Source of the DNA: Allocatelliglobosispora scoriae
Lineage (GTDB): Bacteria; Actinomycetota; Actinomycetes; Mycobacteriales; Micromonosporaceae
Assembly (NCBI RefSeq): GCF_014204945.1
Contig: NZ_JACHMN010000003.1
Location: forward strand, 2,976,001-3,040,000
DNA: 64,000 nt
Direction: 5' to 3'
Shown here: in pieces, positions 34,901 to 43,236 of the stretch
How positions within the stretch are numbered: position 1 is the first letter of the stretch
Layout of the letters: every line of letters begins with the position of its first letter
Notes under the pieces: model-generated
Database searches by the model: none
What the model saw: the letters and a program-made list of their open reading frames with translations, nothing else
Told to the model about the DNA's origin: nothing
Program-made: the position numbers and the translations under genes

Positions 34901-35731
34901 ATGGAGTTCACTTTCGTGCCCCGGCGTCCACCGCCGCCGCTGGAGCGTTTCGTCGAATCGATCTGGTACGCGCGTGGGCGCATCGACTACCCGAACGAGT
35001 TGATCGCCCCGACCGGATCCACCGTGGCGGTGATCGTGCTCGGTCCGCCGATCCGCGAGACACCGGCCGGGGGCGAGCCGTTCCTGGCCACGGCGGGGTT
35101 CTTGATCGGACCGCACGACCGGCCGGTGGTCAACGAACCCACGGCCGAGACCTACTGCCTCGGCGTGGTCTCCACCCCGATCGGATGCCGGGCGCTGTTC
35201 GGGCTGGCGCCGGCCGACTGGCGCGCCAAAGCAGTCGACCTGCCGTCGGTGTGGCCGCCCGCAGCGGAGCTGCGCAGTCGGCTGCTCACCATGTCAGCAC
35301 CCGAAGCGATGCTCGACCTCGTTCAATCCACCCTGCTCACCGGACTCGACGCCAACGTACCCGGTCTCGAACGCTGCGAGGCGGCGGTACGCGCGTTGGA
35401 GGCCGACCCGGGGCGCGCGATCGGCGAACTCGCCACCGAACTGGGTGTCAGCCACGGCCATCTGGACCGGGAGTTCACGGCCGTCGTCGGCCTCAGCCCA
35501 CGTGTGCTGTCGCGTATCCTGCGGCTGCGCGCACTCCTGGCCCGCGTGGACGTCTACGCTCCCATCGACTGGGCCGCCCTGGCATCGGATGCGGGCTGGT
35601 TCGACCAGAGCCACTTCATCCGCGACTTCAAACGGCACACCGGCGTCACCCCGTCGGAGTACGCCGCCGCACAGCGTGCCGCCTTCACCCCGGAGCAGGC
35701 CGCGCCCGGTTTCACGCCATCGCGCGGGTAG
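34901..35731 (+). CDS. AraC-family transcriptional regulator
   Basis: A 276-aa regulator. The N-terminal sensor domain begins MEFTFVPRRPPPPLERFVES (the DUF6597-like type, with IAPTGSTVAVIVLGPP). C-terminal AraC HTHs: AIGELATELGVSHGHLDREFTAVVG (first) and DWAALASDAGWFDQSHFIRDFKRHTGVTPSEYAAAQ (second, with the typical GFxDQSHFxRxFK). The palindrome in front implies self-regulation. No adjacent target is obvious. Confidence 0.92.
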   Translation: MEFTFVPRRPPPPLERFVESIWYARGRIDYPNELIAPTGSTVAVIVLGPPIRETPAGGEPFLATAGFLIGPHDRPVVNEPTAETYCLGVVSTPIGCRALFGLAPADWRAKAVDLPSVWPPAAELRSRLLTMSAPEAMLDLVQSTLLTGLDANVPGLERCEAAVRALEADPGRAIGELATELGVSHGHLDREFTAVVGLSPRVLSRILRLRALLARVDVYAPIDWAALASDAGWFDQSHFIRDFKRHTGVTPSEYAAAQRAAFTPEQAAPGFTPSRG

Positions 35732-35778
35732 GTGAAGGTGAAATCTGTACAAGACGCCGGCCCGCCGGCACCGCGACC

Positions 35779-36342
35779 ATGGTCGGTATGCCTGATCCAG
35801 CCGCCGCGCTCGCCAGCCAATTGCGCAACATCGAACAAGGCACCGGACGCTCTACCGTCCAGTGGGCCGCACTGATCAACGCGACCGGCCTGGCCAAGCA
35901 CGGCCAGATCGTGTCGTTCCTCAAATCCGAACACGGCCTGACCCACGGCAACGCCAACACCCTGGCCCACGCGGTGCGCGAGCACCAGGCTGGCGGCCCG
36001 CCGCCCGAATCGGACCTGCTCGACGCGCAGTACCAGGGCGCCAAGTCCGCGCTTCGGCCCGTCTATGACGAGGTCGTCGCGGTCGCCCGCGCGCTGGGCG
36101 ACGACGTCACCGTCACGGTGCAGAAGACGGGGGTGAGCCTTCGGCGCCACAAGCAGTTCGCCCTCGTCCAGGCCCCTTCATCGCGACACGTCCAGCTCGG
36201 CCTCAACCTCAAGGACACCCCGGCGACACCCCGGCTGCAGGCCCTCTCGGGTATGTGCAGCCACCGCGTGCACCTGACCGACGTCGATGACATCGATGAC
36301 GAGGTGGCCGGCTGGCTGCGCCTCGCCTACGGTCAGGCCTGA
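35779..36342 (+). CDS. DUF4287/DUF5655 domain protein
   Basis: A 187-aa protein. Residues 5-70 form a DUF4287 helical domain (STVQWAALINATGLAKHGQI, FLKSEHGLTHGNANTLAHAV) and 80-185 a DUF5655 domain (VTVTVQKTGVSLRRHKQFAL, HVQLGLNLKDTPATPRLQ). Neither domain has an established function. ATG 35788 is an equally possible start. Probably monocistronic, last confidently chromosomal gene before the accessory region. Confidence 0.85.
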   Translation: MVGMPDPAAALASQLRNIEQGTGRSTVQWAALINATGLAKHGQIVSFLKSEHGLTHGNANTLAHAVREHQAGGPPPESDLLDAQYQGAKSALRPVYDEVVAVARALGDDVTVTVQKTGVSLRRHKQFALVQAPSSRHVQLGLNLKDTPATPRLQALSGMCSHRVHLTDVDDIDDEVAGWLRLAYGQA

Positions 36343-36451
36343 AACGCCCGCGCAGGCAGCGGCGGTCATGCCACGATCTGCGGTGGCGACGGTTGGCTGA
36401 GGCAGGCCGACGAGCATGATGTCCCAGTCGGTCATCGACAGGCAACGGAGC

Positions 36452-36755
36452 TCACCTTTGCCGGTCGCGACGGACGTGCTCCGCGTGGTCACAGATGAGG
36501 TCGAACAGCTCGCGCCCGTCCTGGAGCCCAGCGTCGTAGGCGGCCACGTCGTCAGCTCCCGCTCGACGGACGGCCCGAGGTAGGGGCACCGCCTGGCCAT
36601 CTCCGTCTGATGGACCGGCAGGTCAGGATGGATGTTTGCATCGCCACGCGGACGAGTCTGATGCCGGTGCGGGCCGCGACCTGCCGGGCGATCGTGTTGG
36701 CGGACCCATGCTCCATTGCCAGCCACTCGGCCATCGTCACATCAGGAATCGTCAC
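36452..36755 (-). pseudogene. Small gene broken by two frameshifts
   Basis: Three consecutive frames on the minus strand read as one protein: VTIPDVTMAEWLAMEHG then TIARQVAARTGIRLVRV from GTG 36755; shift near 36650 to NIHPDLPVHQTEMARRCPYL; shift near 36555 to ADDVAAYDAGLQDGRELF and a TGA at 36454-36452. Codon use is gene-like in each segment only in that frame. About 100 aa originally; family not recognised. Confidence 0.55.
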
Positions 36756-36978
36756 GACCGACAGTGTGCCGCACAGCATCGCGGGCTTCATGCACACCTT
36801 CAGAAGGCACGATGGCTATTACGGCCACGTGCTACCTACGAAAGCGGCCAGGTCTCGCGCTACCTAATACGGCAGGTGCACTTCGGCTGCAGCGGCGAGA
36901 CTGGTCGATCCCCTCAGTTGTTTGCAGTTGTCGTGGGGCGAGGATGGGCAGCATGACGACCACTCCGGCACTCATGCG

Positions 36979-37326
36979 ATGATCGTCTGTGTGAAGGCCG
37001 TCGGTGATGTGGTTGTCGAGGAATCTACCTTTGTGGCACGGTTCCTTCTCGGCGGGACTTGCGCGGAATCCGTTGCCAACGTCGACGTTTTCGTCGACCT
37101 GACCGACGGGTCCAGTTGGGCGCTGACGATCTTCAGCGTTGACGAGGTTCGCCGGCTGCTCGACAAGTGGCGGGAGTCCGGCGAGTGCGCCAATGGCAGC
37201 TACTTCTGGGCCGTTGACCAGGTGATCGTGCCAGAGGCCGGCGTCGCAGGAATGGTCGCCGCGATTCGTGAACTCGTCCGGTCCGGAGAAATCACCAGCG
37301 TCGGTGTGCGCTGCGAGCCTGTCTGA
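36979..37326 (+). CDS. Unrecognised small acidic protein
   Basis: A 115-aa soluble protein (MIVCVKAVGDVVVEESTFVA ... VFVDLTDGSSWALTIFSVDE ... VDQVIVPEAGVAGMVAAIRE) with mixed alpha/beta character and GC lower than the flanking chromosome. Size, acidity and position beside a toxin cassette resemble immunity proteins, but there is no recognised family. ATG 36979 chosen because the upstream part has no coding look. Confidence 0.55.
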   Translation: MIVCVKAVGDVVVEESTFVARFLLGGTCAESVANVDVFVDLTDGSSWALTIFSVDEVRRLLDKWRESGECANGSYFWAVDQVIVPEAGVAGMVAAIRELVRSGEITSVGVRCEPV

Positions 37327-37422
37327 ATCAGGTGGCCTGCGTCCGTGACCACGTCTCTGATGACCTATCGAGTTCGAGCTGGTGGCGGCGCTTGTAGTGA
37401 CTGTCGCGGGCTTGGGCTTTCG

Positions 37423-37461
37423 GAGATGGGCCGGTCCGCCGCATCGGGAGCGGCCCATCTC
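37423..37461. terminator. Strong stem-loop between convergent small genes
   Basis: GAGATGGGCCG (37423-37433) and CGGCCCATCTC (37451-37461) pair perfectly over 11 bp, loop 17 nt, followed by TTTAGATTA on the plus strand and a CCGAAAG on the other side. Confidence 0.65.
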
Positions 37462-37478
37462 TTTAGATTATGCAGTCG

Positions 37479-37880
37479 TCAGCTGTATCCATGGTTTTCG
37501 AGGAAGCTGATTGCCGAGTCGTCGACTCTGCTCATTTTCAGTATCGGGCTGTCAGTCACTCCGTTTACTAGGACCTTCCTTCCTGGGTGCTTATAGACCA
37601 GCCATGCGGCGAACATGGAAATGTACGTCAGTTCTCCGTCGGCCACGACCTCCGTAGAGCGGAAAGCATCGATCCGCCATACGGAGGTCATTGGCCGAGA
37701 AAGAACAAATATCAGGGGTTCATTTTCATAGTTGTCACCTATCGGAGGTAGGCCCTCTACTTCGGGAGCGAAGCTGCCTGAGTCAAGGGTGAAGTCCCAT
37801 CTACGCCTCCACCAAATACCCACCTGTACAGATGCGGGCGGATCTAAGCGACGGAGAGTTAAGTTGCTGTAGTCATCCAT
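37479..37880 (-). CDS. Probable immunity protein of the adjacent toxin domain
   Basis: A 133-aa protein (MDDYSNLTLRRLDPPASVQV, WWRRRWDFTLDSGSFAPEVE, FVLSRPMTSVWRIDAFRSTE, ELTYISMFAAWLVYKHPGR). It starts about 38 bp after the toxin frame ends, on the same strand, with similarly low GC, the standard toxin-immunity order. ATG 37892 lies four codons upstream as an alternative. The family was not recognised; the immunity role is inferred from position. Confidence 0.55.
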   Translation of the reverse strand: MDDYSNLTLRRLDPPASVQVGIWWRRRWDFTLDSGSFAPEVEGLPPIGDNYENEPLIFVLSRPMTSVWRIDAFRSTEVVADGELTYISMFAAWLVYKHPGRKVLVNGVTDSPILKMSRVDDSAISFLENHGYS

Positions 37881-37917
37881 ACTGGCCGCCAATCACTTGT
37901 TCCCAGCAGTCTAGCAA

Positions 37918-38604
37918 TCAATGAAATAGTAGCGGGCCAATCCATTCGGCGTTCGCCTTGATAGCCTCAAATGCTCCGGGATGGAAGGCGACTTCGTCCG
38001 GACCCCAGTTTCGCCATACAAGGCCTTGCTGTTCCAGGCTCCGTACAACACTGTTCGGGAGGCGGCAGATGATCACGCAGGTGTCGCCTCCGTGTTTGAC
38101 ACCCCAGCCGTAAGCTGCTTCTACGGCGGCCAGCCTATCTGCTTGATTGACCGGGACCGTGTAAAAACTACCCTTACTACGCGAACCGATTACATCATTT
38201 GCCTTCCTGGCAAGGTTGTTGACCCCATTTTTTAGAATGTCATTCGCGCTCTCGGGGCTGGTTCCGTGCGCGAAGTCTTCGAAGCCGCAGTCGTCGTCAT
38301 CAGGCGGGCACTCCGGCGCATTCGTCGATGTTGGCGGCTGGTTTGGTGGCCCTGATCTGCCGCCTCCCCCGCTTGGCTGCGGTTCCGGGTCTGGATCGGG
38401 TGTCGGCTTGGTTGTTCCTCCGGCTCCGCCTGCTGCCGCCTCTGCTGCTGCCTTTGCCGCTGCTGCCTTTGCTGCCGCTGCTGCCGCTGCCGCTTCTTCT
38501 GCTGCTTTGTCGGCTTGTCGCTGCCTCCAGGCGGCTTCGGCGCCGCTCTTGGCTCGGATGAGGGCTGGGCCCGGAAGCTGCGCGCAGTCCTCTGGTATGG
38601 AGGG
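37918..38604 (-). pseudogene. Polymorphic-toxin C-terminal module with ADP-ribosyltransferase-like domain, no start codon
   Basis: A 228-codon uninterrupted minus-strand frame beginning right after the TGA (38607-38605) of the upstream gene and in the same frame. It reads PSIPEDCAQLPGPALIRAKS, a charged-Ala helix (EAAWRQRQADKAAEEA plus about 30 Ala/Lys/Glu), a Pro/Gly linker (TTKPTPDPDPEPQPSGG), then a toxin-like domain of about 125 aa. The domain has FAHGTSPESANDILKNGV, GSKGSFYTVP-like SKGSFYTVPVNQADRL and WGPDEVAFHPGAF, the order H-G-T, F-Y, E of diphtheria/PARP-like ADP-ribosyltransferases. There is no ATG, GTG or TTG until far into the domain. Either a displaced toxin tip that lost its delivery half, or a readthrough product. 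The frame was read by hand over its full length. Confidence 0.6.
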
Positions 38605-39009
38605 TCAGAGCGGATATCCCTGATCAGCCATGAGGTCGGCGATGAGGAGGAATATCTCGGCGGTTGGCAGGTCGTCGTGGCGTTTGTAGAGGAGCCGAAC
38701 CCGGGCGATCTGGCGGATCTGCGTAGGTGCCAGCACGATGGTCTTGGCGGGGATGCCGCGCATGTCGTTGTAAGACCAAACGTAGTCAGCGCTGGGCGCG
38801 CCCGACTGCGTGGAGATCACTTCGATGTCGGTGACGTCTTGGGTGGTCCGGTGGATGTTCTCGGCTATGGCTTCGGCGGTGTCGGCGTCAGGAGCGTTGA
38901 CGACCCAGATGTACGGCCCTTCGCCGTCATGGCGTTCCGGGCCGGCCACGGTCACGGTCCAGACATTCGCTGCGGGTTTGAGGTGGTGGGTTGATCGTGC
39001 TGCTGGCAT
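38605..39009 (-). CDS. Small unrecognised protein directly upstream of and in frame with the toxin module
   Basis: A 134-aa protein with an excellent ribosome site (GAGGAGG, 7 nt before ATG 39009). It reads WTVTVAGPERHDGEGPYIWV, APDADTAEAIAENIHRTTQD, SADYVWSYNDMRGIPAKTIV and ends LLIADLMADQGYPL, TGA. The domain resembles small alpha/beta proteins that accompany DUF932 genes in actinobacterial mobile elements (inference from location). No secretion signal is visible. The frame continues open for 228 codons past the stop. Confidence 0.65.
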   Translation of the reverse strand: MPAARSTHHLKPAANVWTVTVAGPERHDGEGPYIWVVNAPDADTAEAIAENIHRTTQDVTDIEVISTQSGAPSADYVWSYNDMRGIPAKTIVLAPTQIRQIARVRLLYKRHDDLPTAEIFLLIADLMADQGYPL

Positions 39010-39255
39010 GGAGATGCCTCCTCTTGTGGATGTGCGATTGCGGTAAGGCGGGCTGGCGGAGTCTCGGCATACGTGAGATGAGGACCGCCGTCCGCGTAGG
39101 ACGTGCTTTGCAGGTGCCGAATGCCAGAGGGTGGATCGGCAGCACCTGGTTGGTGGTGGGCTTCTACCGGCTGCAGCCGCCGCACACCACTGGTCGGCGC
39201 TGTCGAACCGGTGCTATCCGTCGTGCTCTGCGCTGCTCGGCGTCAGCGACAGCCG

Positions 39256-39315
39256 TTAATGGCGCACGGAGCGGTTCACCGATGCCGTAGCCGTCTCGAA
39301 TGAGTCGAAGTCCAT
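39256..39315 (-). CDS. Possible 19-aa ORF with strong ribosome site
   Basis: Minus strand GGAAGG, 8 nt, ATG 39315, reading MDFDSFETATASVNRSVRH then TAA. Too short to identify; the ribosome site is better than those of many neighbours. It could be a leader peptide or the stub of a truncated gene. The remaining part of 39010-39416 shows nothing else convincing. Confidence 0.35.
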   Translation of the reverse strand: MDFDSFETATASVNRSVRH

Positions 39316-39416
39316 GACAGTCGCCTTCCGTATCGGCTGGCGTGGTGGCACAAGGGGCCGATAGAGGTGTGCCCCGGGGCGGCGCGGGTGGGTTGGACCC
39401 GCGCCGCCCCAGACCG

Positions 39417-40637
39417 TCAGCGGCGTACCAGGGTCAGCAGCCGCCGGTGGGCGGTTGCCTTGAGCTCGTCCTCGGTTCCTTCGAGCGCCAGGGTGGCGCG
39501 AGCGGCGAGGCTGTTGCCGCGCAGCGAGCCGGTGGGCCGGATGTTCTTGCCCCAGTCGGCGTACTCGGTGATGGCCCGCTCGGCGGCGTAGGCGGTGCGG
39601 CCGAGGCTTTCGGCGTTGCTGGTGAACCCTTCGACGAGCCGGGCGGTCCGGACAGCGTGGTTGGCCTTGGCCCGGTCGCTGGCGCCGACCGCCGGCGGCG
39701 CCCACAGGTCGTCGATGACCTTGCGGAATTCGTCGAGGGCGAGCGCGGTGCGGGCGAGCGCCTCTTCTTCGGCGGCGAACTGCTGGTAGTAGTCGATCGA
39801 CAGGCGCAGGGTGCGGCGGGCTTCGTCGACGCGTTCGTGGGCGTTGCGGGTGTGGCGGATGCCCCACCGGGTGTGGGCGTCGCGCAGCGCGAACCGTTCG
39901 GTGTTGCCGCAGACGGGCCGCCAGGGGGTGGCGACGACCTGGAAGAGGCTGGATCCGTCGTGGGAGTTGACGGCGACGATGAACGGCAGGATCTGGTCGT
40001 TGATGCCGGTGGCGTCGATGGTGATGGTGTGGGGGAGCCGGAGGCTGACGAAGACCTTGCGGCCTTCGCGCAGGGCGCCGGCGGACTCCCACGTGATGTC
40101 GTACTGGTCGACGAGGTCCTGGAGGAATTCGAACACGGTGCGGTTCTGCATGACGGTGTAGCGGGAGCCGACGACGCCGAGTCCGGCGGAGGTGTCGTCG
40201 CGGACGGTGACGTACTGGCCGTCGAGGACTTTGGCGGGCCCGTCGGGGGTGTCGCGGTACAGGACGGGGCGGCGGTGCACGGTGTAGTCGATGCCGCCCA
40301 GTCGCAGGACGGTGTCGATGTCTGCGGTGCCGCCGGGGATGACGTTGCCCAGGGCGTGCCAGGCGGGTTGCGCGGTGTAGAGGGCGGCCTGGCCGCGGGT
40401 GGTGTCGAGTCCGTGCTGAGGGACGAGCATGCCGCCGCGCATGGTGAGGATCTCGCCGTTGTCCCAGTTGCCGGGTTCGTTGACCCGGTAGCGGTCGCCG
40501 CCGACGGCGACGAGGGTGCCGTTGGCGAGGCGGCTGTCGAGGTCGGCTCGGTGGGCGCGGACGGCGTCGGCCTGGCGGCCGCGTTCGGCGGCGAAGGCCT
40601 CGTTGACGTCGACGGCTGGTGTGGTGCTGCTGGACAT
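39417..40637 (-). CDS. DUF932 (phage/plasmid-like) protein
   Basis: A 406-aa protein of the DUF932/TIGR03299 family: AWHALGNVIPGGTADIDTVL, VGSRYTVMQNRTVFEFLQDL near 155, KVFVSLRLPHTITIDATGIN, ILPFIVAVNSHDGSSLFQVV and WRPVCGNTERFAL near 240. These proteins are common on phages, plasmids and integrative elements; their role is unknown (some relation to recombination or anti-restriction has been proposed). Start ATG 40637 has GAAAGGAA upstream. Confidence 0.9.
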   Translation of the reverse strand: MSSSTTPAVDVNEAFAAERGRQADAVRAHRADLDSRLANGTLVAVGGDRYRVNEPGNWDNGEILTMRGGMLVPQHGLDTTRGQAALYTAQPAWHALGNVIPGGTADIDTVLRLGGIDYTVHRRPVLYRDTPDGPAKVLDGQYVTVRDDTSAGLGVVGSRYTVMQNRTVFEFLQDLVDQYDITWESAGALREGRKVFVSLRLPHTITIDATGINDQILPFIVAVNSHDGSSLFQVVATPWRPVCGNTERFALRDAHTRWGIRHTRNAHERVDEARRTLRLSIDYYQQFAAEEEALARTALALDEFRKVIDDLWAPPAVGASDRAKANHAVRTARLVEGFTSNAESLGRTAYAAERAITEYADWGKNIRPTGSLRGNSLAARATLALEGTEDELKATAHRRLLTLVRR

Positions 40638-40670
40638 GCGGTGTTCCTTTCGGGGTGTGGGAAACGGGGT

Positions 40671-40698
40671 CCGGGCACGGCCGAGCGGCCGTGCCCGG
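40671..40698 (-). terminator. 12-bp perfect hairpin between two element genes
   Basis: CCGGGCACGGCC, loop GAGC, GGCCGTGCCCGG. Lies after the 40838 gene and before the DUF932 start on the minus strand; a smaller hairpin (CGGCCG-GCT-CGGCCG) follows upstream near 40710. Confidence 0.6.
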
Positions 40699-40837
40699 TA
40701 GCGAGTCGCGGCCGGCTCGGCCGCAGGCGGAGGAACAAGGCAAGCCGCACCCCGCGACGGGGGTACGGCTGAGGTGAGGTCGGCCGTGACGGCCGGGCGA
40801 GCGTGCTAGCGGGGGCGGCCGGTGACCGTGGTGCTGG

Positions 40838-41194
40838 TCAGCGGGCGGCGGTCAGGCAGGTGCAGTCCGGGCCGGACGGGCAGCGCAGGTCGGTCCACAG
40901 CTGCGGCTGGTGGACCAGCCGGGGCCGGGTGACGGCGACCGGTGCGCATCCGGCGAGGATCTCGTAGCTGCCGTCGGCGGGCAGGTGGAACGAGGTGAAC
41001 GGCACTCGCGTGTTCGGCTCGAACACCGTCATGCCGATCGACCCGTCCGGTGGAGTGTTCCAGCTCGGTGCGGGGATTCCGCTGAGCCAGGCCCGCTCGA
41101 CGAGAACCAGGTGGGTGTGTTCGCGGCCGGCGACACTGCGGGTGATGCGGGCCCAGCGGCCCGTGAGGCTGTTGACGTCGATGTCGGTGAACAT
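40838..41194 (-). CDS. Small hypothetical protein of the mobile element
   Basis: A 118-aa soluble protein starting MFTDIDVNSLTGRWARITRS, with HTHLVLVERAWLSGIPAPSW and ending in a Cys-containing tail RCPSGPDCTCLTAAR. AGGAGC lies about 7 nt before ATG 41194. No family recognised. The 260 bases between it and the GGDEF stop contain only ambiguous overlapping frames. Confidence 0.6.
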   Translation of the reverse strand: MFTDIDVNSLTGRWARITRSVAGREHTHLVLVERAWLSGIPAPSWNTPPDGSIGMTVFEPNTRVPFTSFHLPADGSYEILAGCAPVAVTRPRLVHQPQLWTDLRCPSGPDCTCLTAAR

Positions 41195-41455
41195 GGCCAG
41201 CTCCTGAAGGCTGATCGTGGTGGCGATGGGGGTGAGGCGGAGCGGTAGTAGGCGGTGGCCCCGGCGAGCGGGGGACCGGGCTCGTCGCGACGCGTGACGG
41301 CCAAGCCGCAGTCGGTGCGGTTCAGGTGGTCGCCGCCGTCGCTGGCTGCCAGCCAGCGGAGGGTGCCCGGCGCCGGTAGGCGCGGTGGCCGTGCGGGTCG
41401 GTGTGGACGTCTGGCGGGCTTCGGCTGTTCCGGCACGCCATGGACTGCGGCGCGG

Positions 41456-42124
41456 TCATGCGGCGGTCTTGCGGTCGCGCAGGCGCGGCCCGCGCCGGGG
41501 GAGCCCGGCGGGGACGGTCATCGACGGGGCGTAGATGTCGTAGGGCAGGTGGGTGCGCTTGACGTGGTAGAGCGCGACGTCGGCGCGGTGCAGCAGGGTG
41601 CCGAGCTGGTCGCTCGGTTCGCCCCAGCACGTTCCGGCGCGGCCGGAGCAGGTGAGGGTGATCGGTGCGCCGTCGACGGTGAGGGCGATGGGCGTGGCGG
41701 AGATGGACCGGACGATGTCGTGGACGGCCTCGCCGATCTCGGGCCGCACCGGCAGCAGGACCGCGAACTCGTCGCCGCCGAGGCGTGCGGCGATGCCGCC
41801 GTTGCGGCCGGCGGCGGTCTCTATGCGGTCGGCGACCTCGATGAGGACGTCGTCGCCTGCCTGGTGGCCGTAGGTGTCGTTGACGGCTTTGAACCGGTCG
41901 AGGTCGACGACGGCCAGGATCATCGGCTCGTCGTCCTCGCACCATATGGCGTGCGCGGTGGCGAGCCCGGCCCGGTTGAGCAGGCCGGTCAGCGGGTCGT
42001 GGTGAGCGCGCCAGGTGGCGTCGGCGAGCGCCGAGCGCAGCCGCCGCAGCTGCAGCCAGGCGGTGGCCCGCCCGGCGAGCACCGCAGCCACGAGGGCGGC
42101 GATCAAGGGGATGTGTGCGGACAC
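41456..42124 (-). CDS. Membrane-anchored GGDEF protein (diguanylate cyclase)
   Basis: A 222-aa protein. One N-terminal transmembrane helix (IPLIAALVAAVLAGRATAWL, 5-24), a short linker, then a GGDEF domain: HHDPLTGLLNRAGLATAHAI, MILAVVDLDRFKAVNDTYGH and the intact active-site RLGGDEFAVLL, so it should make cyclic di-GMP. GTG 42124 was chosen because AGAGGAAA precedes it and the helix begins there. No sensor or EAL domain. Diguanylate cyclases are known cargo of some conjugative elements, where they can promote transfer; that role here is inferred. Confidence 0.85.
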   Translation of the reverse strand: MSAHIPLIAALVAAVLAGRATAWLQLRRLRSALADATWRAHHDPLTGLLNRAGLATAHAIWCEDDEPMILAVVDLDRFKAVNDTYGHQAGDDVLIEVADRIETAAGRNGGIAARLGGDEFAVLLPVRPEIGEAVHDIVRSISATPIALTVDGAPITLTCSGRAGTCWGEPSDQLGTLLHRADVALYHVKRTHLPYDIYAPSMTVPAGLPRRGPRLRDRKTAA

Positions 42125-42189
42125 TGGTTTCCTCTCCAGGAGAGGACCCGGGACGCGTGTTGTCCAGACGCGGCGTCCCGGGCCCAACG

Positions 42190-42215
42190 AAAACAGCCCG
42201 CCGGTCGGCGGGCTG
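42190..42215 (-). terminator. Intrinsic terminator after the DUF4192 gene
   Basis: CAGCCCGCC, loop, GGCGGGCTG (42194-42215) with TTTT immediately after on the minus strand: one of the few classic U-tract terminators here. Confidence 0.75.
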
Positions 42216-42264
42216 GAAGGTGGCGCTAGGAGCGGTGACGCGGCCGCCGGTTCGGCGGTGGCGC

Positions 42265-43236
42265 CTATTCGAAGGCGGGCGTGCCGTCGTGGTCGGCGGG
42301 AGGCCACGGGTCGAAGTGGCTCGGCGGCAGGAACGAGTCGACGGCGGTGGCGACCAGCTCGGCCATGGTGTAGCCCGGGTGCGTGTGCAGGGCGCGCCGC
42401 AGCGACGTCCGCGCCAGGATCCCGTCGCCGCGCCGGTAGGCGCACCAGGCGGCCAGGCTCGCTGGCGCAGCCGCCAGGTCCGGCTTGCACCGCCTGGTCA
42501 CGTCGAGCCACAGGTCGAGCTGCCAGGGCTGGTCGTCGGTGCGCAGCCACACGTAGTCGCGCCACCGCAGGAACTGCAGCAGCAGGCTCAGCCGCGCGAC
42601 CTGCTCGTCGGCGAGCGCCCTGCCGCCTTCGGCCCGGGCCAGCGCCGTGTCGATCACGTCGCGCTCGGCGGCTTCGCCCGGCCGTTGCAGCACCCAGTCG
42701 AGGGCGGCGCCCAGGGCGTTGAGCATGGCCTCGGCTTCGTCGCCGGTGACCGGCGCGGCGAGCCGTTCCACGTCGGCGCGGCTGGGCAGGGCGACGATCC
42801 CGTGCACGGTGGCCTGCGCGGCGGCGGCCGTGGCCGAGACGTCGACCGGCTGCCCGTCGGGCGGCAGGCAGTCGGAGCACAGCAGGCACCGGAAGCGGCC
42901 GTCGCCGACCAGCAGCGCCTGGGTGATCCGCAGCCCGTACCCGGTCAGGACCGCGATCAGCGCCTCGATCGACGGCCGGGCCGTGTCCGGCCCGTAGCCG
43001 ATCACGACCATCGAGTCGATCTCGACGAAGTCGGTGACCTCGGCCACCGACGCCAGTGTGTCGGCGATCGGGTGGTCCAGGTCCACCCGGAGGCTGAACT
43101 CGATGCGCTCGCCGTTCATGGCGAGCAGCACGACGCTGTCGTGCGGGTGGAAGCCGAGCAGGTACGGCACGATGCCGAGCAGTTCGGTCGGGTCGGTGAT
43201 GACGATGCGGGACGGGGGTGGGTTCTCGCTGCCCAT
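42265..43236 (-). CDS. DUF4192-family protein
   Basis: A 323-aa protein with the DUF4192 hallmark GIVPYLLGFHPHDSVVLLAM near 20, VVIGYGPDTARPSIEALIAV near 80, FRCLLCSDCLPPDGQPVDVS near 120, and the C-terminal ASLAAWCAYRRGDGILARTSLRRAL near 270. Common in actinobacterial chromosomes and mobile elements; function unknown. The Met at 43236 was chosen over 43263 because GAAGGACA precedes it. Confidence 0.88.
   Translation of the reverse strand: MGSENPPPSRIVITDPTELLGIVPYLLGFHPHDSVVLLAMNGERIEFSLRVDLDHPIADTLASVAEVTDFVEIDSMVVIGYGPDTARPSIEALIAVLTGYGLRITQALLVGDGRFRCLLCSDCLPPDGQPVDVSATAAAAQATVHGIVALPSRADVERLAAPVTGDEAEAMLNALGAALDWVLQRPGEAAERDVIDTALARAEGGRALADEQVARLSLLLQFLRWRDYVWLRTDDQPWQLDLWLDVTRRCKPDLAAAPASLAAWCAYRRGDGILARTSLRRALHTHPGYTMAELVATAVDSFLPPSHFDPWPPADHDGTPAFE

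Noticed and set aside
36178-36726. 182-codon minus-strand frame
   Set aside because: Only its middle part matches the frameshifted gene; the rest is antisense of the DUF5655 coding region.
38605-38607. Selenocysteine at the TGA before the toxin frame
   Set aside because: No SECIS-like hairpin was noticed just after the TGA and the context is not a selenoprotein family; plain readthrough or decay is simpler.
38216-38623. Plus-strand Ala/Leu-rich frames over the toxin linker
   Set aside because: They are antisense of the Ala/Lys/Glu linker in the minus-strand toxin frame; the repeated GCTGCTGCC pattern creates long open frames on both strands.
41029-41455. Overlapping short frames between the GGDEF gene and the 118-aa gene
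   Set aside because: Two frames compete, neither has a good ribosome site, and one overlaps the 40838 gene out of frame.
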